Below are positions 22,254 to 35,446 of a stretch of DNA of 64,000 nt, piece after piece. Position 1 is the stretch's first letter. Every line of letters begins with the position of its first letter. Location: NCBI RefSeq assembly GCF_900411315.1, contig NZ_LS990887.1, forward strand, positions 2,180,662 through 2,244,661. The letters run 5' to 3'. Under the pieces are notes generated by a model. It saw only the letters and a program-made list of their open reading frames with translations, ran no database searches and had not been told where the DNA came from. This DNA comes from Corynebacterium senegalense. Lineage in GTDB: Bacteria; Actinomycetota; Actinomycetes; Mycobacteriales; Mycobacteriaceae. The position numbers and the translations under genes were made by a program.

Positions 22254-24650
22254 TTACTGGCCCTCGATCGGGGTCGGCTCGATCTTCCACACCTCTGTGG
22301 CGTAGTCGCGGATCGTGCGGTCGGAGGAGAAACGGCCGGACTCGCAGATGTTGATCCAGCACATGCGCGCCCAGTGCAGCGGGTCCGCGTAGTACTCCCG
22401 GGCCATGCGGTCGCGGGTGTCGCGGTAGTCGGCGAAGTCACCGAGCACGTAGTACACGTCCGGGGTCTCCCAGCCGTTGCCGTCCAGCAGGGAGCCGCGG
22501 ATGTCGTGGAAGGCGCCGGTTCCGGCGTCGTCAAGCGTGCCGTCGGTGAGAGCGTCAAGCGCGCGCTTGAGGCCCGGGACCTGCTCGTAGTGGGCCTGCG
22601 GGTTGTAGCGCTGGCGCAGGGTGTCGAGCTCCTCCTCGCGGGCGCCGAAGATGTAGGCGTTGTCCTCGCCGACGGCGTCGACGATCTCCACGTTCGCGCC
22701 GTCCATCGTGCCCAGGGTGAGCGCGCCGTTCATCATGAACTTCATGTTCGAGGTGCCCGAGGCCTCCTTGCCGGCGGTGGAGATCTGCTCGGAGACGTCT
22801 GTGGCGGGGATGATCTGCTCGGCGGGGGAGACGTTGTAGTTCTCCACGAAGACCACGTGCAGGATCGGGGAGACCTCGGGGTCGTTGTTGACCAGTTCGC
22901 CGATGGCGTTGATCAGCTTGATGATGCGCTTGGCGCGCGTGTAACCGGGGGCCGCCTTGGCGCCGAAGATGAAGGTGCGCTTCGGCACGTCCGTCTCCCC
23001 GTCCTCCTTGATGCGGAAGTAGAGGTCGAGGATGTAGAGCGCGTTCATCAGCTGGCGTTTGTACTCGTGCAGGCGCTTGATCTGCGTGTCGAAGATGGAG
23101 GCGACGTCCACCGTCTCGCCCTGGTGCGCGGCCAGCCAGGCGGCGAAATCGGACTTGTTGGAGGCCTTGATGTCGCGCAGCTCGCGCATCACCTCGTCGT
23201 CCTCGGCGAAGTGGCGCAGATCGGCGAGTTTGTCCAGGTCGGTGACCCACTCGTCGGAGCCGGAGAGGCGGTCGAGCAGCGCGGAGAGCTTCGGGTTGCA
23301 CATGCGCAGCCAACGCCGGGGTGTGACCCCGTTCGTCTTGTTGTTGAACTTCTCCGGGAACAGGTCGTGCCAGTAGCCCAGGGTGTCGCGCTTGATGATC
23401 TCCGTGTGCAGCGCCGCGACGCCGTTGATGGAGTAGGAGGCGTAGGCGGCGATCCACGCCATGTGCACCTTGCCGTCGTGGACGGGCGAGTAGTGGTGGG
23501 CCGCGTCGGGGTCGATGCCGCGTGCCTGCATGTCGATGCGGTAGCGCCGGTCGATCTCCACGATGATCTCCCAGATCCGCCAGAACAGCTGCTTGAAGAT
23601 GGCCACGTCCCAGGTTTCGAGGGCCTCCTGCAGCACCGTGTGGTTGGTGTAGGCGAAGGTGTTGGTGGTGACCTCCCAGGCCTCCTCCCAGCCGAGGCCG
23701 TGCTCGTCCATGAGCAGGCGCATCAGCTCCGGGATGCCGATGACGGGGTGGGTGTCGTTGAGCTGCACTGAGTTGTAGGTGTGGAACCCGCGCAGGTCGG
23801 TGCCGTGGTGCTCGATGTAGTTGTCCAGCATCTCCTGCAGGGAGGCGGAGACGAAGAAGTACTGCTGGCGCACGCGCAGCACCTTGCCGGCGAAGGAGGA
23901 GTCGTTCGGGTAGAGCACGCGGGTCAGGTCGTGGACAGCCTCGCGCTCGAGGATGGCGTCGGTGAAGCGCTGGTGGTTGAAGGCGTCGTAGTCGAACTCG
24001 TGCATCGGCTTCGCGTCCCACAGACGGAGGGTGCCGACGTTGCGGGTGCCGTAACCGGTGATCGGCATGTCGTAGGGCACGGCGCGCACGGTCATGTCGT
24101 CGAAGCGCACGATGCGCTGCTGGGAGCCGCGGCGCACGATGAAGGGGTAGAAGGACTCTTTCCAGGCGTCGGGGTGCTCCTTCTGGAAGCCGTCGACCAG
24201 CTCCTGGCGGAACAGCCCGTAGCGGTAGAGCAGCCCGTATCCGGTGACGGGGTAGTCCTGCGTGACGGCGGAGTCGAGGAAGCAGGCGGCGAGGCGGCCC
24301 AGGCCGCCGTTTCCGAGGGCGGCGTCGTGCTCGGCCTCGAGGACGTCGCTGAGCTCGCGCCCGCTTTCCGACGCCACCCGGGCGGCCTCCTCAACGAGGC
24401 CGAGGTTGGTCAGGTTGTTCAGCAGTGCGCGGCCCTGCAGGAACTCGGCCGAGAAGTAGGCCTGCTGGCGCGTCGCGGCGTAGGCGGCGCGGGTGGCGTC
24501 CCAGTCGTCGGCGATCTGTTCCATGACGGCGGCGGACATGCCCGTCCAGAACTTCTTCACCGTGGCGGTGCGGGGCGTCGCGCCGGAGAAGGCGCGGACG
24601 TGGCCCTCCACGGTGGAATCGAACTCTCGCGGGTGTGCTGGTGTGGTCAT
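22254..24650 (-). CDS. glgP: Glycogen/maltodextrin phosphorylase
   Basis: PLP-dependent GT35 phosphorylase releasing glucose 1-phosphate from alpha-1,4-glucan ends. The 798 residues are of normal length. Motifs: GNGGLGRLAACFLDS, GYGLLYRYGLF, and the PLP site EASGTSNMKFMMNG with Lys637, then LTLGTMDGANVE. The ATG at 24650 is followed by a conserved N-terminal helical region. A TAGGCT hexamer at 24741–24736 could be the -10 of this operon. First gene of glgP–guaD–pabAB–pabC. GlgX, encoded at the left edge, would handle the branch points. Confidence 0.96.
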   Translation of the reverse strand: MTTPAHPREFDSTVEGHVRAFSGATPRTATVKKFWTGMSAAVMEQIADDWDATRAAYAATRQQAYFSAEFLQGRALLNNLTNLGLVEEAARVASESGRELSDVLEAEHDAALGNGGLGRLAACFLDSAVTQDYPVTGYGLLYRYGLFRQELVDGFQKEHPDAWKESFYPFIVRRGSQQRIVRFDDMTVRAVPYDMPITGYGTRNVGTLRLWDAKPMHEFDYDAFNHQRFTDAILEREAVHDLTRVLYPNDSSFAGKVLRVRQQYFFVSASLQEMLDNYIEHHGTDLRGFHTYNSVQLNDTHPVIGIPELMRLLMDEHGLGWEEAWEVTTNTFAYTNHTVLQEALETWDVAIFKQLFWRIWEIIVEIDRRYRIDMQARGIDPDAAHHYSPVHDGKVHMAWIAAYASYSINGVAALHTEIIKRDTLGYWHDLFPEKFNNKTNGVTPRRWLRMCNPKLSALLDRLSGSDEWVTDLDKLADLRHFAEDDEVMRELRDIKASNKSDFAAWLAAHQGETVDVASIFDTQIKRLHEYKRQLMNALYILDLYFRIKEDGETDVPKRTFIFGAKAAPGYTRAKRIIKLINAIGELVNNDPEVSPILHVVFVENYNVSPAEQIIPATDVSEQISTAGKEASGTSNMKFMMNGALTLGTMDGANVEIVDAVGEDNAYIFGAREEELDTLRQRYNPQAHYEQVPGLKRALDALTDGTLDDAGTGAFHDIRGSLLDGNGWETPDVYYVLGDFADYRDTRDRMAREYYADPLHWARMCWINICESGRFSSDRTIRDYATEVWKIEPTPIEGQ

Positions 24651-24771
24651 GCGTCTCCCTCGCTGGTTGGACGTGTTCGTTTCTGTCGGGCTGGCGGTGG
24701 TGCCGGGCGCGGCGCGCCGGGCTGCAACGCCCCCGAGCCTACCTATTCCCGGCGGCGCCGACGCGCTCGCC

Positions 24772-26052
24772 TCAGCGCGCCAGGTAGGTCATCACGGCGG
24801 TGAGCGCGGCCCGGTTGGCCGCATCGATTGTCGGCTCGTACTCGGGCAGGAAGGTGGACATGTGGTTGACGGGGACGTCCTCGTTGACCCGGTCCGAGCG
24901 CACGGCGGCGTCCCACTGCCCGCGCGGGGTGCAGCCGATGAGCCAGAAGAAGTAGGGCACGCCGAAGGCCAGGGGGATGCTGGGGAAGTCCTCGGAAACA
25001 GTCTTGCGCGGGGCGCGCACCGAGTCGGTGCCGAAGACGGCGTCGAAGTTGGGGCGGACCTTGTTGTAGACGACGGCGTCGTTGCTGAGCAGCTCGCCGT
25101 GGGCGAAGTACTCGATGGTGGGGGCGTCGGTGATGCCGGAGGCGAGGACCTCGGCGTGGACGACGCGCTCGATGGAGGCGTAGACCTTGGCCTTGGTCTT
25201 GTCGCTGTAGAAGCGGCAGTTGAGGGTCAGCTCGGCCTCGGCGGGGATGATGTTGTTCGTCGAGCCCGCGCGCATGCGCGCGACGGTCACCACGGCGAAG
25301 TCGTCGGGGTCCACCTCGCGGCCCACGATGCCCTGCATGCGGGTGATGATCATCGCGGCGGTGAACGTCGGGTCGACCGCGGCGTGCGGCATCGAGCCGT
25401 GGGCGCTGCGCCCGGGGATGGTCACCCGGATCGAGTCGCAGGCCGCGAACTGGGGGCCCGCCTTGCTCATCACCTGGCCGGCGCGGCCCGGCATGACGTG
25501 CATGCCGAAGCAGACGTCGGGGCGCGGGACGCGCTCGACCAGCCCGTCGTCGACCATGGCGCCGGCACCCGCCCCGATCTCCTCGCCCGGCTGGAACAGG
25601 GCGATGAAGGTGCCGGACCAGTGCTCGCGGGTGTGGTCCATGACGTCGCACAGGCCCAGCAGGGCCGTGGTGTGCACGTCGTGGCCGCAGGCGTGCATGG
25701 TGCCCACGGGCTTGCCGTCCGGCCCGGGGACGACCTTGTGCGAGGCGTAGGACACCGCGGTGTCCTCGGTGACGGGCAGGCCGTCGAAGTCCGCGCGGTA
25801 GAGCACGCTCGGGCCGTCACCGTTGCGGAAGACCGCCACGATGCCGTACTCGCCGACGGGCGCGACGACCTCGCAGTCGAAGCGGCCCAGCTCGGTGAGG
25901 ATGCGCCGGTGGGTCTCCGTCTCCTGCATGGACAGCTCGGGGTTGGCGTGGAGGATCTCGTAGAGGCGGCGCTGCCAGACGGGGTCGATCTCGTAGGAGG
26001 ATGAGATGCGCTCCAGCTTCCCGGCCAGGGTGGGCTCGTCGGTCTCGCTCAT
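24772..26052 (-). CDS. M20 family amidohydrolase (hippurate/N-acyl amino acid hydrolase type)
   Basis: A 426-residue dinuclear metallopeptidase-fold hydrolase. Metal-ligand regions are MHACGHDVHTTALLG, FQPGEEIGAGAGAMV (catalytic Glu pair) and the later GMHVMPGRAG. The dimerisation domain contains GRSAHGSMPHAAVDP with the His that completes the neighbouring active site. The family removes acyl groups from amino acids (AmiA/HipO/AmhX type); the substrate cannot be read from sequence. AAGGAG precedes the ATG. It lies 51 bases downstream of the DUF4921 gene on the same strand, so they may be co-transcribed. Confidence 0.88.
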   Translation of the reverse strand: MSETDEPTLAGKLERISSSYEIDPVWQRRLYEILHANPELSMQETETHRRILTELGRFDCEVVAPVGEYGIVAVFRNGDGPSVLYRADFDGLPVTEDTAVSYASHKVVPGPDGKPVGTMHACGHDVHTTALLGLCDVMDHTREHWSGTFIALFQPGEEIGAGAGAMVDDGLVERVPRPDVCFGMHVMPGRAGQVMSKAGPQFAACDSIRVTIPGRSAHGSMPHAAVDPTFTAAMIITRMQGIVGREVDPDDFAVVTVARMRAGSTNNIIPAEAELTLNCRFYSDKTKAKVYASIERVVHAEVLASGITDAPTIEYFAHGELLSNDAVVYNKVRPNFDAVFGTDSVRAPRKTVSEDFPSIPLAFGVPYFFWLIGCTPRGQWDAAVRSDRVNEDVPVNHMSTFLPEYEPTIDAANRAALTAVMTYLAR

Positions 26053-26103
26053 CGGGTGTCCAGGGCTCCTTGTGGGGTCGGTCCGGTGGGTGGGCGTCGG
26101 GTT

Positions 26104-27423
26104 CTAACCTAGCGCCCGGTTGTAGCGCAGGCAGTTGCGCACCGGGTGGCACTCGGTGGCGATGCGGATGTTTCCCGCGATGCGCCCCTGGTCACGCAGC
26201 GCGTAGAGGCTGGAGACCATGCGGTCGCGGATGTCCTGGGGGGACAGGGTGTTGACGTAGATCTTCGTCCCGCCCTCGAAGCCCGCCAGGGTGGACACGC
26301 GCCACTTCAGGTTCACGCGCATGGGCATGGGGATGTCGAGGTCGATCGGCTTGTAGTGCCACTCTTCGTTGCAGGGCACCCGCGGGCCCGTAGCCGCGTG
26401 CGCCGCGTGCAGCAGGTCGGAGAAGCTGCGCATTTCCTCGGGAGTGTGCTCCCACGGTTCGGGGGCGCTGGACTTGGAGTAGACCACGACGGTGGGATAG
26501 CGGTGGCCCACACCGGCGATGAGGATGGCGTGGTCGGTCTCCGCGATGACCAGGTTGTTGTAGAAGGCGTGGTTGACGGCGTGCTCGTTGTAGATGTTCG
26601 GGTTCTGCCGCAGCTTGGCGATCTCCTGGTCGTTGTGCACTCCGCGCTCGTCGATGGCGACGAGCTGCTTGTGCAGGTGGTCGAAGGAGGCGCCGGCGGG
26701 AGCGAGCCAGTTCTGGAACACGGCGACGTAGGGCGCATAGCGGTTGGTGTCGTAGAGGTCGCGCATCGCGTCGATGGTCAAAGCGATGAAGCCGTGGTGC
26801 TCCTCGGGGGTGAGCGTGCCGGAGGAGGCGAGCTGGGAGTCGTCAGTCGCGCCGTCGACGAAGTGGCGCCGCGCGATGATGACGTCGTGGCCCCCGCCGA
26901 AGTAGGCGGGCGCGAGCCGCAGCAGCTCCTCCTCCCCGGCGCCGGCCGCCCTGGCGCCGAGCCTGCGGCGGGCCACGGCGAGCAGGTGCTCGCGGCCCTC
27001 GGGGTCGGCGAGGTAGGTCTCCATCCACCAGCGCTGCTTCTCGGTCATCTCGTAGCCGTAGTTTTCGTGCCAGTAGTTGTAGGAGACGATCTCGAAGAGG
27101 TTGGGCACGCGGCGGAACTCGGCCTGCTCCCGGTCGAGCTCGCTGGGCAGAAGCCGGCGGAGGATCTTCCACTCCTCGCCGATGCGCACCATCCGCGCCT
27201 TCTCGGGCGGCGTGCTGAGCTGGTTGGCGGAGCAGAAGGCGCAGGAGTGGGTGAAGTCCTCGGGCTGCAGCGGGCGGGCATCCTTCACCGGGGCGCTGAG
27301 GGGCCGGTCCCCGCGGCCCGGCACGGTCCACACCTCGGTTCCCGAGAACGGGTTGATCTGCTTGATGGTTCCGTCGGCCATCGTCAGGAGGGGTTCGGTG
27401 TGTCCGTGGATGTAGGAAGTCAT
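26104..27423 (-). CDS. DUF4921-type, GalT-like HIT superfamily protein
   Basis: A 439-residue protein built like galactose-1-phosphate uridylyltransferase. An N-terminal CAFC pair (with ENYGY-type segments after it) resembles the zinc site, and SFDHLHKQLVA carries the H-x-H-x-Q motif of nucleotide transferases. A second half has the EEWHYKPIDLDIPMP and RVNLKWRVSTLAGFE blocks. I believe it belongs to DUF4921, common in corynebacteria and without known function; no galK or galE is near. The ATG at 27423 was chosen (a TTG lies three codons upstream). No ribosome site is visible; TAATAC a few bases upstream may serve as -10. Confidence 0.65.
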   Translation of the reverse strand: MTSYIHGHTEPLLTMADGTIKQINPFSGTEVWTVPGRGDRPLSAPVKDARPLQPEDFTHSCAFCSANQLSTPPEKARMVRIGEEWKILRRLLPSELDREQAEFRRVPNLFEIVSYNYWHENYGYEMTEKQRWWMETYLADPEGREHLLAVARRRLGARAAGAGEEELLRLAPAYFGGGHDVIIARRHFVDGATDDSQLASSGTLTPEEHHGFIALTIDAMRDLYDTNRYAPYVAVFQNWLAPAGASFDHLHKQLVAIDERGVHNDQEIAKLRQNPNIYNEHAVNHAFYNNLVIAETDHAILIAGVGHRYPTVVVYSKSSAPEPWEHTPEEMRSFSDLLHAAHAATGPRVPCNEEWHYKPIDLDIPMPMRVNLKWRVSTLAGFEGGTKIYVNTLSPQDIRDRMVSSLYALRDQGRIAGNIRIATECHPVRNCLRYNRALG

Positions 27424-27822
27424 GTGTGCCAAGGGTATTAGTTAGCCTTGGTCCATGCCGATCATCCAGTTTGACGTCCTCGTCCCCGACGCCGCCGCCC
27501 CCGAGGTCGGGGCCGCCTTCCAGCGCGCGCTCGACATCCTCGTGCGCCGCGGGATGCTCACCTCGGGCACGGCCGAGCACGCGGAGCCGCCGCTTGTCGA
27601 CGCCACCACCGACGCCCAGCTGCGCGAGGTCTACCGCGCCGACCGCGGGGCGGACCCGGACGCTGAGGGCGCGCGCGTGCACCGCTTCCGCATCGACGCC
27701 GGAGGGGCCGACAGCTACAACCGCCTGGCGATGGGCCTGTCGCGGGTGCTCACCCCGAAGGCGGAGCTGCCGCGGGACCCGGCGGCCCTGATGGTGCAGG
27801 AGCGCTTCGAGGTGCCCTCGAT

Positions 27823-30535
<2,713 letters not shown>

Positions 30536-30581
30536 CGCGCGCTATCACCGGCCGCGCCGTTAATCAGTACGCTGAGTAATC

Positions 30582-31379
30582 ATGTACCGCGTTTTTGAAG
30601 CCCTCGATGAACTCGTCCAGACGGTGGAGCAGGCCTACGGCGTGCCGATGACCGCCAACTGCATGGTCCCGCGCAACCAGATGCTCGAGCTTCTCGACGA
30701 CCTGCGCAACGCCCTGCCCGTCGAGATCGACGACGCGCAGGACGTGCTGGACCAGCAGGACGAGATCCTCCGGGGGGCGCAGGAGCGCGCGGCGACGGTC
30801 GTGGGCGAGGCCGAGGACGAGGCCGAGCGCATCATGCGCGACGTTCACAACCAGACCGAGAGCATGCTTGCCGACGCCCAGTCGCGCGCCACCCTCCTCG
30901 TGTCCAACGCGGAGGAGGACGCGGAGCGCACCGTGGCCCGCGCCCACGAGGACGCGGACGCCGCGGTGGCCTCGGCGCGCGCGGAGGCGGACCGCCTGGT
31001 GGAGACGGGCAACCAGGAGTACCAGCGCAGCGTCGACGACGGCCTGGCGGAGCAGCAGCGCCTCATCAGCGAGTCCGAGGTCATGCGCCGCGCGGACGAG
31101 GAGGCGCGCCGCCTGGTCGAGTCGGCCCACTCCGACTCGGCACGGCTGCGCTCCGAGTGCGACGACTACGTCGACTCCAAGCTCGCGGAGTTCGAGGAGT
31201 CGCTAACCTCCGTCCTGCGGACCGTCTCCTCCGACCGCTCGGCGCTGCGCCGCGGCGCCGGGATCTCGGGCGAGGCCTACGAGCCCCACGAGCGCTACGG
31301 GCGCGGGGAGCGCCGCGAATACACCCGCCGCCCGCGCGCTGAGCGGGCGGATCGGGCCGACTCCGACGTGGATTACTAG
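30582..31379 (+). CDS. sepIVA: SepIVA-like DivIVA-domain cell-division protein
   Basis: A 265-residue, highly charged coiled-coil protein. The N-terminus (YRVFEALDELVQTVEQAYGVP) is DivIVA-domain-like. Residues 50–220 are heptad-rich with many Ala, Glu, Arg and Asp and no membrane segment. The last 45 residues are a basic/acidic disordered tail. Position just before DUF177–rnc matches mycobacterial sepIVA, a septation and polar-growth factor. TACGCT ends 8 bases before the ATG. The exact role in corynebacteria is inferred from context. Confidence 0.75.
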   Translation: MYRVFEALDELVQTVEQAYGVPMTANCMVPRNQMLELLDDLRNALPVEIDDAQDVLDQQDEILRGAQERAATVVGEAEDEAERIMRDVHNQTESMLADAQSRATLLVSNAEEDAERTVARAHEDADAAVASARAEADRLVETGNQEYQRSVDDGLAEQQRLISESEVMRRADEEARRLVESAHSDSARLRSECDDYVDSKLAEFEESLTSVLRTVSSDRSALRRGAGISGEAYEPHERYGRGERREYTRRPRAERADRADSDVDY

Positions 31380-31411
31380 GAACCCGGTTTCGTTGTAGTG
31401 TAGTGGCTGTT

Positions 31412-31948
31412 ATGGCTACTAATCCCTTTGTTTTCGACGTCGCTGAGGCGCTGGGGGGCGACGGCCTGCCGGTCACGTTCACCCAGACCGGCCCCTCACC
31501 CTCGCGCATCGGCCCGGAGATGATCGCCCTGCCCGAGGGCGGGGAGGTCACCGTCGAAGCCGTCGTCACGCCGCTCGGTTCGGGCGTCATGGTCGACGCC
31601 ACGGCCACCGGCCGCCTGGCGGGGGAGTGCGCCCGCTGCCTGGCCCCGCTCACGCCCGAGTTTGACGTCACGGTCAACCAGGTCTTCTCCGGCGGCGGGG
31701 ACTTCATCGTCGGCGACCCGGAGGCCGAGGAGGACAAGGGCTCGGGGGACGAGGTCCCGGAGATGGTGGGCACCACCGTCGACCTGGAGCAGGCGTTCGT
31801 GGACGAGATGGGGATGAACCTGCCGTTCAACCCCACCTGCCTGCCGGAGTGCGCGGCGGACTCGGAGGTGCCGGAGCCGGACGGGGTCTCGGGGGAGGAG
31901 AACGACCTGCTCGATCCCCGCTGGGCCGGACTGGAGAAGTTCCTGTGA
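31412..31948 (+). CDS. DUF177/YceD family protein
   Basis: A 178-residue protein of the YceD/DUF177 family, linked in other bacteria to rRNA metabolism. It carries the family Cys motif GECARCLAPL and a second CxxxC near the end (PTCLPEC), plausibly a metal site. A Gly/Asp/Glu-rich loop lies between. The ATG at 31412 was chosen over a GTG at 31403. Its TGA overlaps the rnc GTG by four bases, so both are co-translated. Confidence 0.85.
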   Translation: MATNPFVFDVAEALGGDGLPVTFTQTGPSPSRIGPEMIALPEGGEVTVEAVVTPLGSGVMVDATATGRLAGECARCLAPLTPEFDVTVNQVFSGGGDFIVGDPEAEEDKGSGDEVPEMVGTTVDLEQAFVDEMGMNLPFNPTCLPECAADSEVPEPDGVSGEENDLLDPRWAGLEKFL

Positions 31949-32709
31949 GCCGGCGCTCCCGGAAGAACAGGATCACCGGCGAGGAGGCCTGGGACGCGGG
32001 CTTCGCGGCCGTCGACCACGCCCCGCTGCTTGCCAGCCTCGGCGCGGAGGTCGAGCCGGAGCTTCTGCGTCTCGCCCTGACGCACCGCTCCTTCGCCAAC
32101 GAGCACGACAACCTGCCGAACAACGAGCGCCTCGAGTTCGTCGGCGACGCCGTGCTGGGGCTGTCGGTGGCCAACGCGCTGTTCGAGCGCTACCCCTCGC
32201 GCCCGGAGTCGGATCTGTCCCCGATGCGCTCCCGGGTGGTCTCGCGCTACGCGCTGGCCGACGTCGCCCGGGAGATCGGCCTCGGCCCACACCTCCTGCT
32301 GGGCAAGGGCGAGGAGGTCACGGGCGGGCGCGACAAGGACTCCATTCTGGCCGACACCACCGAGGCCCTGCTCGGCGCGATCTACCGCCAGCACGGCTTC
32401 GAGGTGACGCGCGACGTCATCGTGCGGCTGTTCGGCAAGAAGATGGACGAGGCGCAGCCGAACCAGGACTGGAAGACCGCCCTGCAGGAGCGCGTCGCCG
32501 AGCTGGGCGGGGAGCAGCCCGAGTACCGGGCCACCGTGGAGGGCCCCGAGCACGAGCAGGTCTTCACGGCGGACGTCCTCATCGAGGGGCAGTCGCGCGG
32601 CCGCGGCCGTGGGCAGAACAAGAAGACCGCGGAACAGAACGCCGCCCGCGAGGCCGTCTTCTTCCTCCACGACCACCCCGAGGTCGTCGCGCTCGCGAAC
32701 AGGGGGTAG
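31945..32709 (+). CDS. rnc: Ribonuclease III
   Basis: Cuts double-stranded RNA during rRNA and mRNA processing. 254 residues. The nuclease signature NNERLEFVGDAVLG (catalytic Glu and Asp) and DTTEALLGAIY are intact, followed by a double-stranded-RNA-binding domain (about 175–245: DWKTALQERVA … KKTAEQNAAREAVFFL). The GTG start sits in the DUF177 stop (GTGA); the frame is open to 31849 but that part belongs to DUF177. Four bases separate its stop from mutM. Confidence 0.96.
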   Translation: MSRRSRKNRITGEEAWDAGFAAVDHAPLLASLGAEVEPELLRLALTHRSFANEHDNLPNNERLEFVGDAVLGLSVANALFERYPSRPESDLSPMRSRVVSRYALADVAREIGLGPHLLLGKGEEVTGGRDKDSILADTTEALLGAIYRQHGFEVTRDVIVRLFGKKMDEAQPNQDWKTALQERVAELGGEQPEYRATVEGPEHEQVFTADVLIEGQSRGRGRGQNKKTAEQNAAREAVFFLHDHPEVVALANRG

Positions 32710-32713
32710 CCGG

Positions 32714-33559
32714 GTGCCGGAACTTCCCGAGGTGGAGGTGGTGCGCCGCGGCCTGGCGGACCACGTCGTCGGTCGCACCTTCGGCACCGTCGAGGTGCTC
32801 CACCCGCGCGCGGCGCGCGGCAATTCCGTCGATCTGACCCAGGTCCTTCCCGGCCTGAGCGTCACGGGGACGGGGAGGCGCGGCAAGTTCCTCTGGCTCG
32901 AGCTGTCGGACGGCGCAGCGCTCGTTGTCCACCTGCGCATGAGCGGCCAGATGCTCGTGGGGCAGCCGGGGGCGGTGCGCAGCCCGCACCTGCGGATTCG
33001 GGCGTCGATAGGCGATGGCGAGCTCGCGTTCGTGGACCAGCGGACCTTCGGCTCCTGGCAATATGCCGCGCTTATCGACGACCCCCTGATGCCCACCGGG
33101 CGCCGCATCCCCGCAACAGTCACCCACGTCGCCCCCGACCCCTTCGAACCGGCCTTCGACCTGGTGGGCACTGCGCGGCTGATGAGGAAGCGGAACTCGG
33201 CGGTCAAGACGGTGCTGCTGGATCAGTCGCTGGTCAGCGGGATCGGCTCCATCTACGCCGACGAGGCGATGTGGGCGGCCGGGGTGAAACCCACCCGGCG
33301 GGCGCGCTCGCTGCGGCAGCGCGACGCGGTGCGGCTGCTGGAGGAGTCCCGCGCCGTGATGGCCCGAGCCCTCGAGCAGGGCGGGACGAGCTTCGACTCG
33401 CTCTACGTCAACGTCAACGGCGCCTCGGGGTACTTCTCACGCTCGCTCAACGCCTACGGGCGGGCGGGGTTGCCCTGCGCCAGGTGCGGCACCCCGCTGC
33501 GGCGCGTGGTGGTCAACGGTCGCTCGAGCCACCACTGCCCGGAGTGCCAGGTGCTGTAG
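32714..33559 (+). CDS. mutM: Formamidopyrimidine-DNA glycosylase
   Basis: Removes oxidised purines (8-oxoguanine, FaPy) and nicks the abasic site. 281 residues. The start PELPEVEVVRRGL supplies the catalytic proline after Met removal and Glu3. RRGKFLWL is present, as is the helix-two-turn-helix region QSLVSGIGSIYADEAMW. The C-terminal zinc finger (CARCGTPL … HHCPECQ) is complete. GTG start at 32714, immediately after rnc, so the two are in one operon. Confidence 0.96.
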   Translation: MPELPEVEVVRRGLADHVVGRTFGTVEVLHPRAARGNSVDLTQVLPGLSVTGTGRRGKFLWLELSDGAALVVHLRMSGQMLVGQPGAVRSPHLRIRASIGDGELAFVDQRTFGSWQYAALIDDPLMPTGRRIPATVTHVAPDPFEPAFDLVGTARLMRKRNSAVKTVLLDQSLVSGIGSIYADEAMWAAGVKPTRRARSLRQRDAVRLLEESRAVMARALEQGGTSFDSLYVNVNGASGYFSRSLNAYGRAGLPCARCGTPLRRVVVNGRSSHHCPECQVL

Positions 33560-33599
33560 TGAGCTGACAGCTCGGTGTGGTGATTCTGTGATCTACGCC

Positions 33600-33605
33600 T
33601 AAGAT
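33600..33605 (+). promoter_or_regulatory. Candidate -10 for a leaderless symporter transcript
   Basis: TAAGAT ends 7 bases before the ATG of the AGCS symporter with no ribosome binding site between. A short inverted repeat (GAGCT/AGCTC) lies 30 bases upstream. Confidence 0.4.
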
Positions 33606-33612
33606 CTCCCCC

Positions 33613-35109
<1,497 letters not shown>

Positions 35110-35122
35110 AACCCACACCCGA

Positions 35123-35128
35123 TACACT
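35123..35128 (+). promoter_or_regulatory. Candidate -10 for a leaderless acyP transcript
   Basis: TACACT followed by exactly 7 bases and the acyP ATG; no ribosome binding site. Confidence 0.45.
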
Positions 35129-35135
35129 GGCCGTC

Positions 35136-35420
35136 ATGAGCGAAACGCGAATGACGGCCTTTGTGCACGGTCGGGTCCAGGGCGTGGGCTTCCGCTGGTG
35201 GACGCGCTCTCGCGCCCTCGAACTGGGCCTTACCGGCTACGCCCAGAACCTCGACGACGGGCGCGTGGAGGTGGTCGCCGAGGGCGCGGAAGGGGGCGTC
35301 GAGAAGCTTCTCGAGCTCCTGCGGGAAGAGCCCTCCACCGCGCAGCGGCCGGGGAGGGTCGACACCGTGGTCGAGCAGTACTCGCAGCCGCGCGGCGCGG
35401 AGGGCTTTGAGGAGCGGTAG
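35136..35420 (+). CDS. acyP: Acylphosphatase
   Basis: Small (94-residue) enzyme hydrolysing acyl phosphates. The signature [16 protein letters not shown] carries the catalytic Arg, and [17 protein letters not shown] carries the catalytic Asn. Start at ATG 35136; the frame is open to 35043 inside the symporter gene. Its place directly before smc is conserved in actinobacteria. A TACACT-N7-ATG arrangement suggests leaderless expression. Confidence 0.93.
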   Translation: MSETRMTAFVHGRVQGVGFRWWTRSRALELGLTGYAQNLDDGRVEVVAEGAEGGVEKLLELLREEPSTAQRPGRVDTVVEQYSQPRGAEGFEER

Positions 35421-35433
35421 GGCCCGAACCCGC

Positions 35434-35439
35434 TAAAAT
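35434..35439 (+). promoter_or_regulatory. Candidate -10 for a leaderless smc transcript
   Basis: TAAAAT, one base off TATAAT, ends 7 bases before the smc ATG with no ribosome binding site between. Confidence 0.5.
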
Positions 35440-35446
35440 CACCCCA

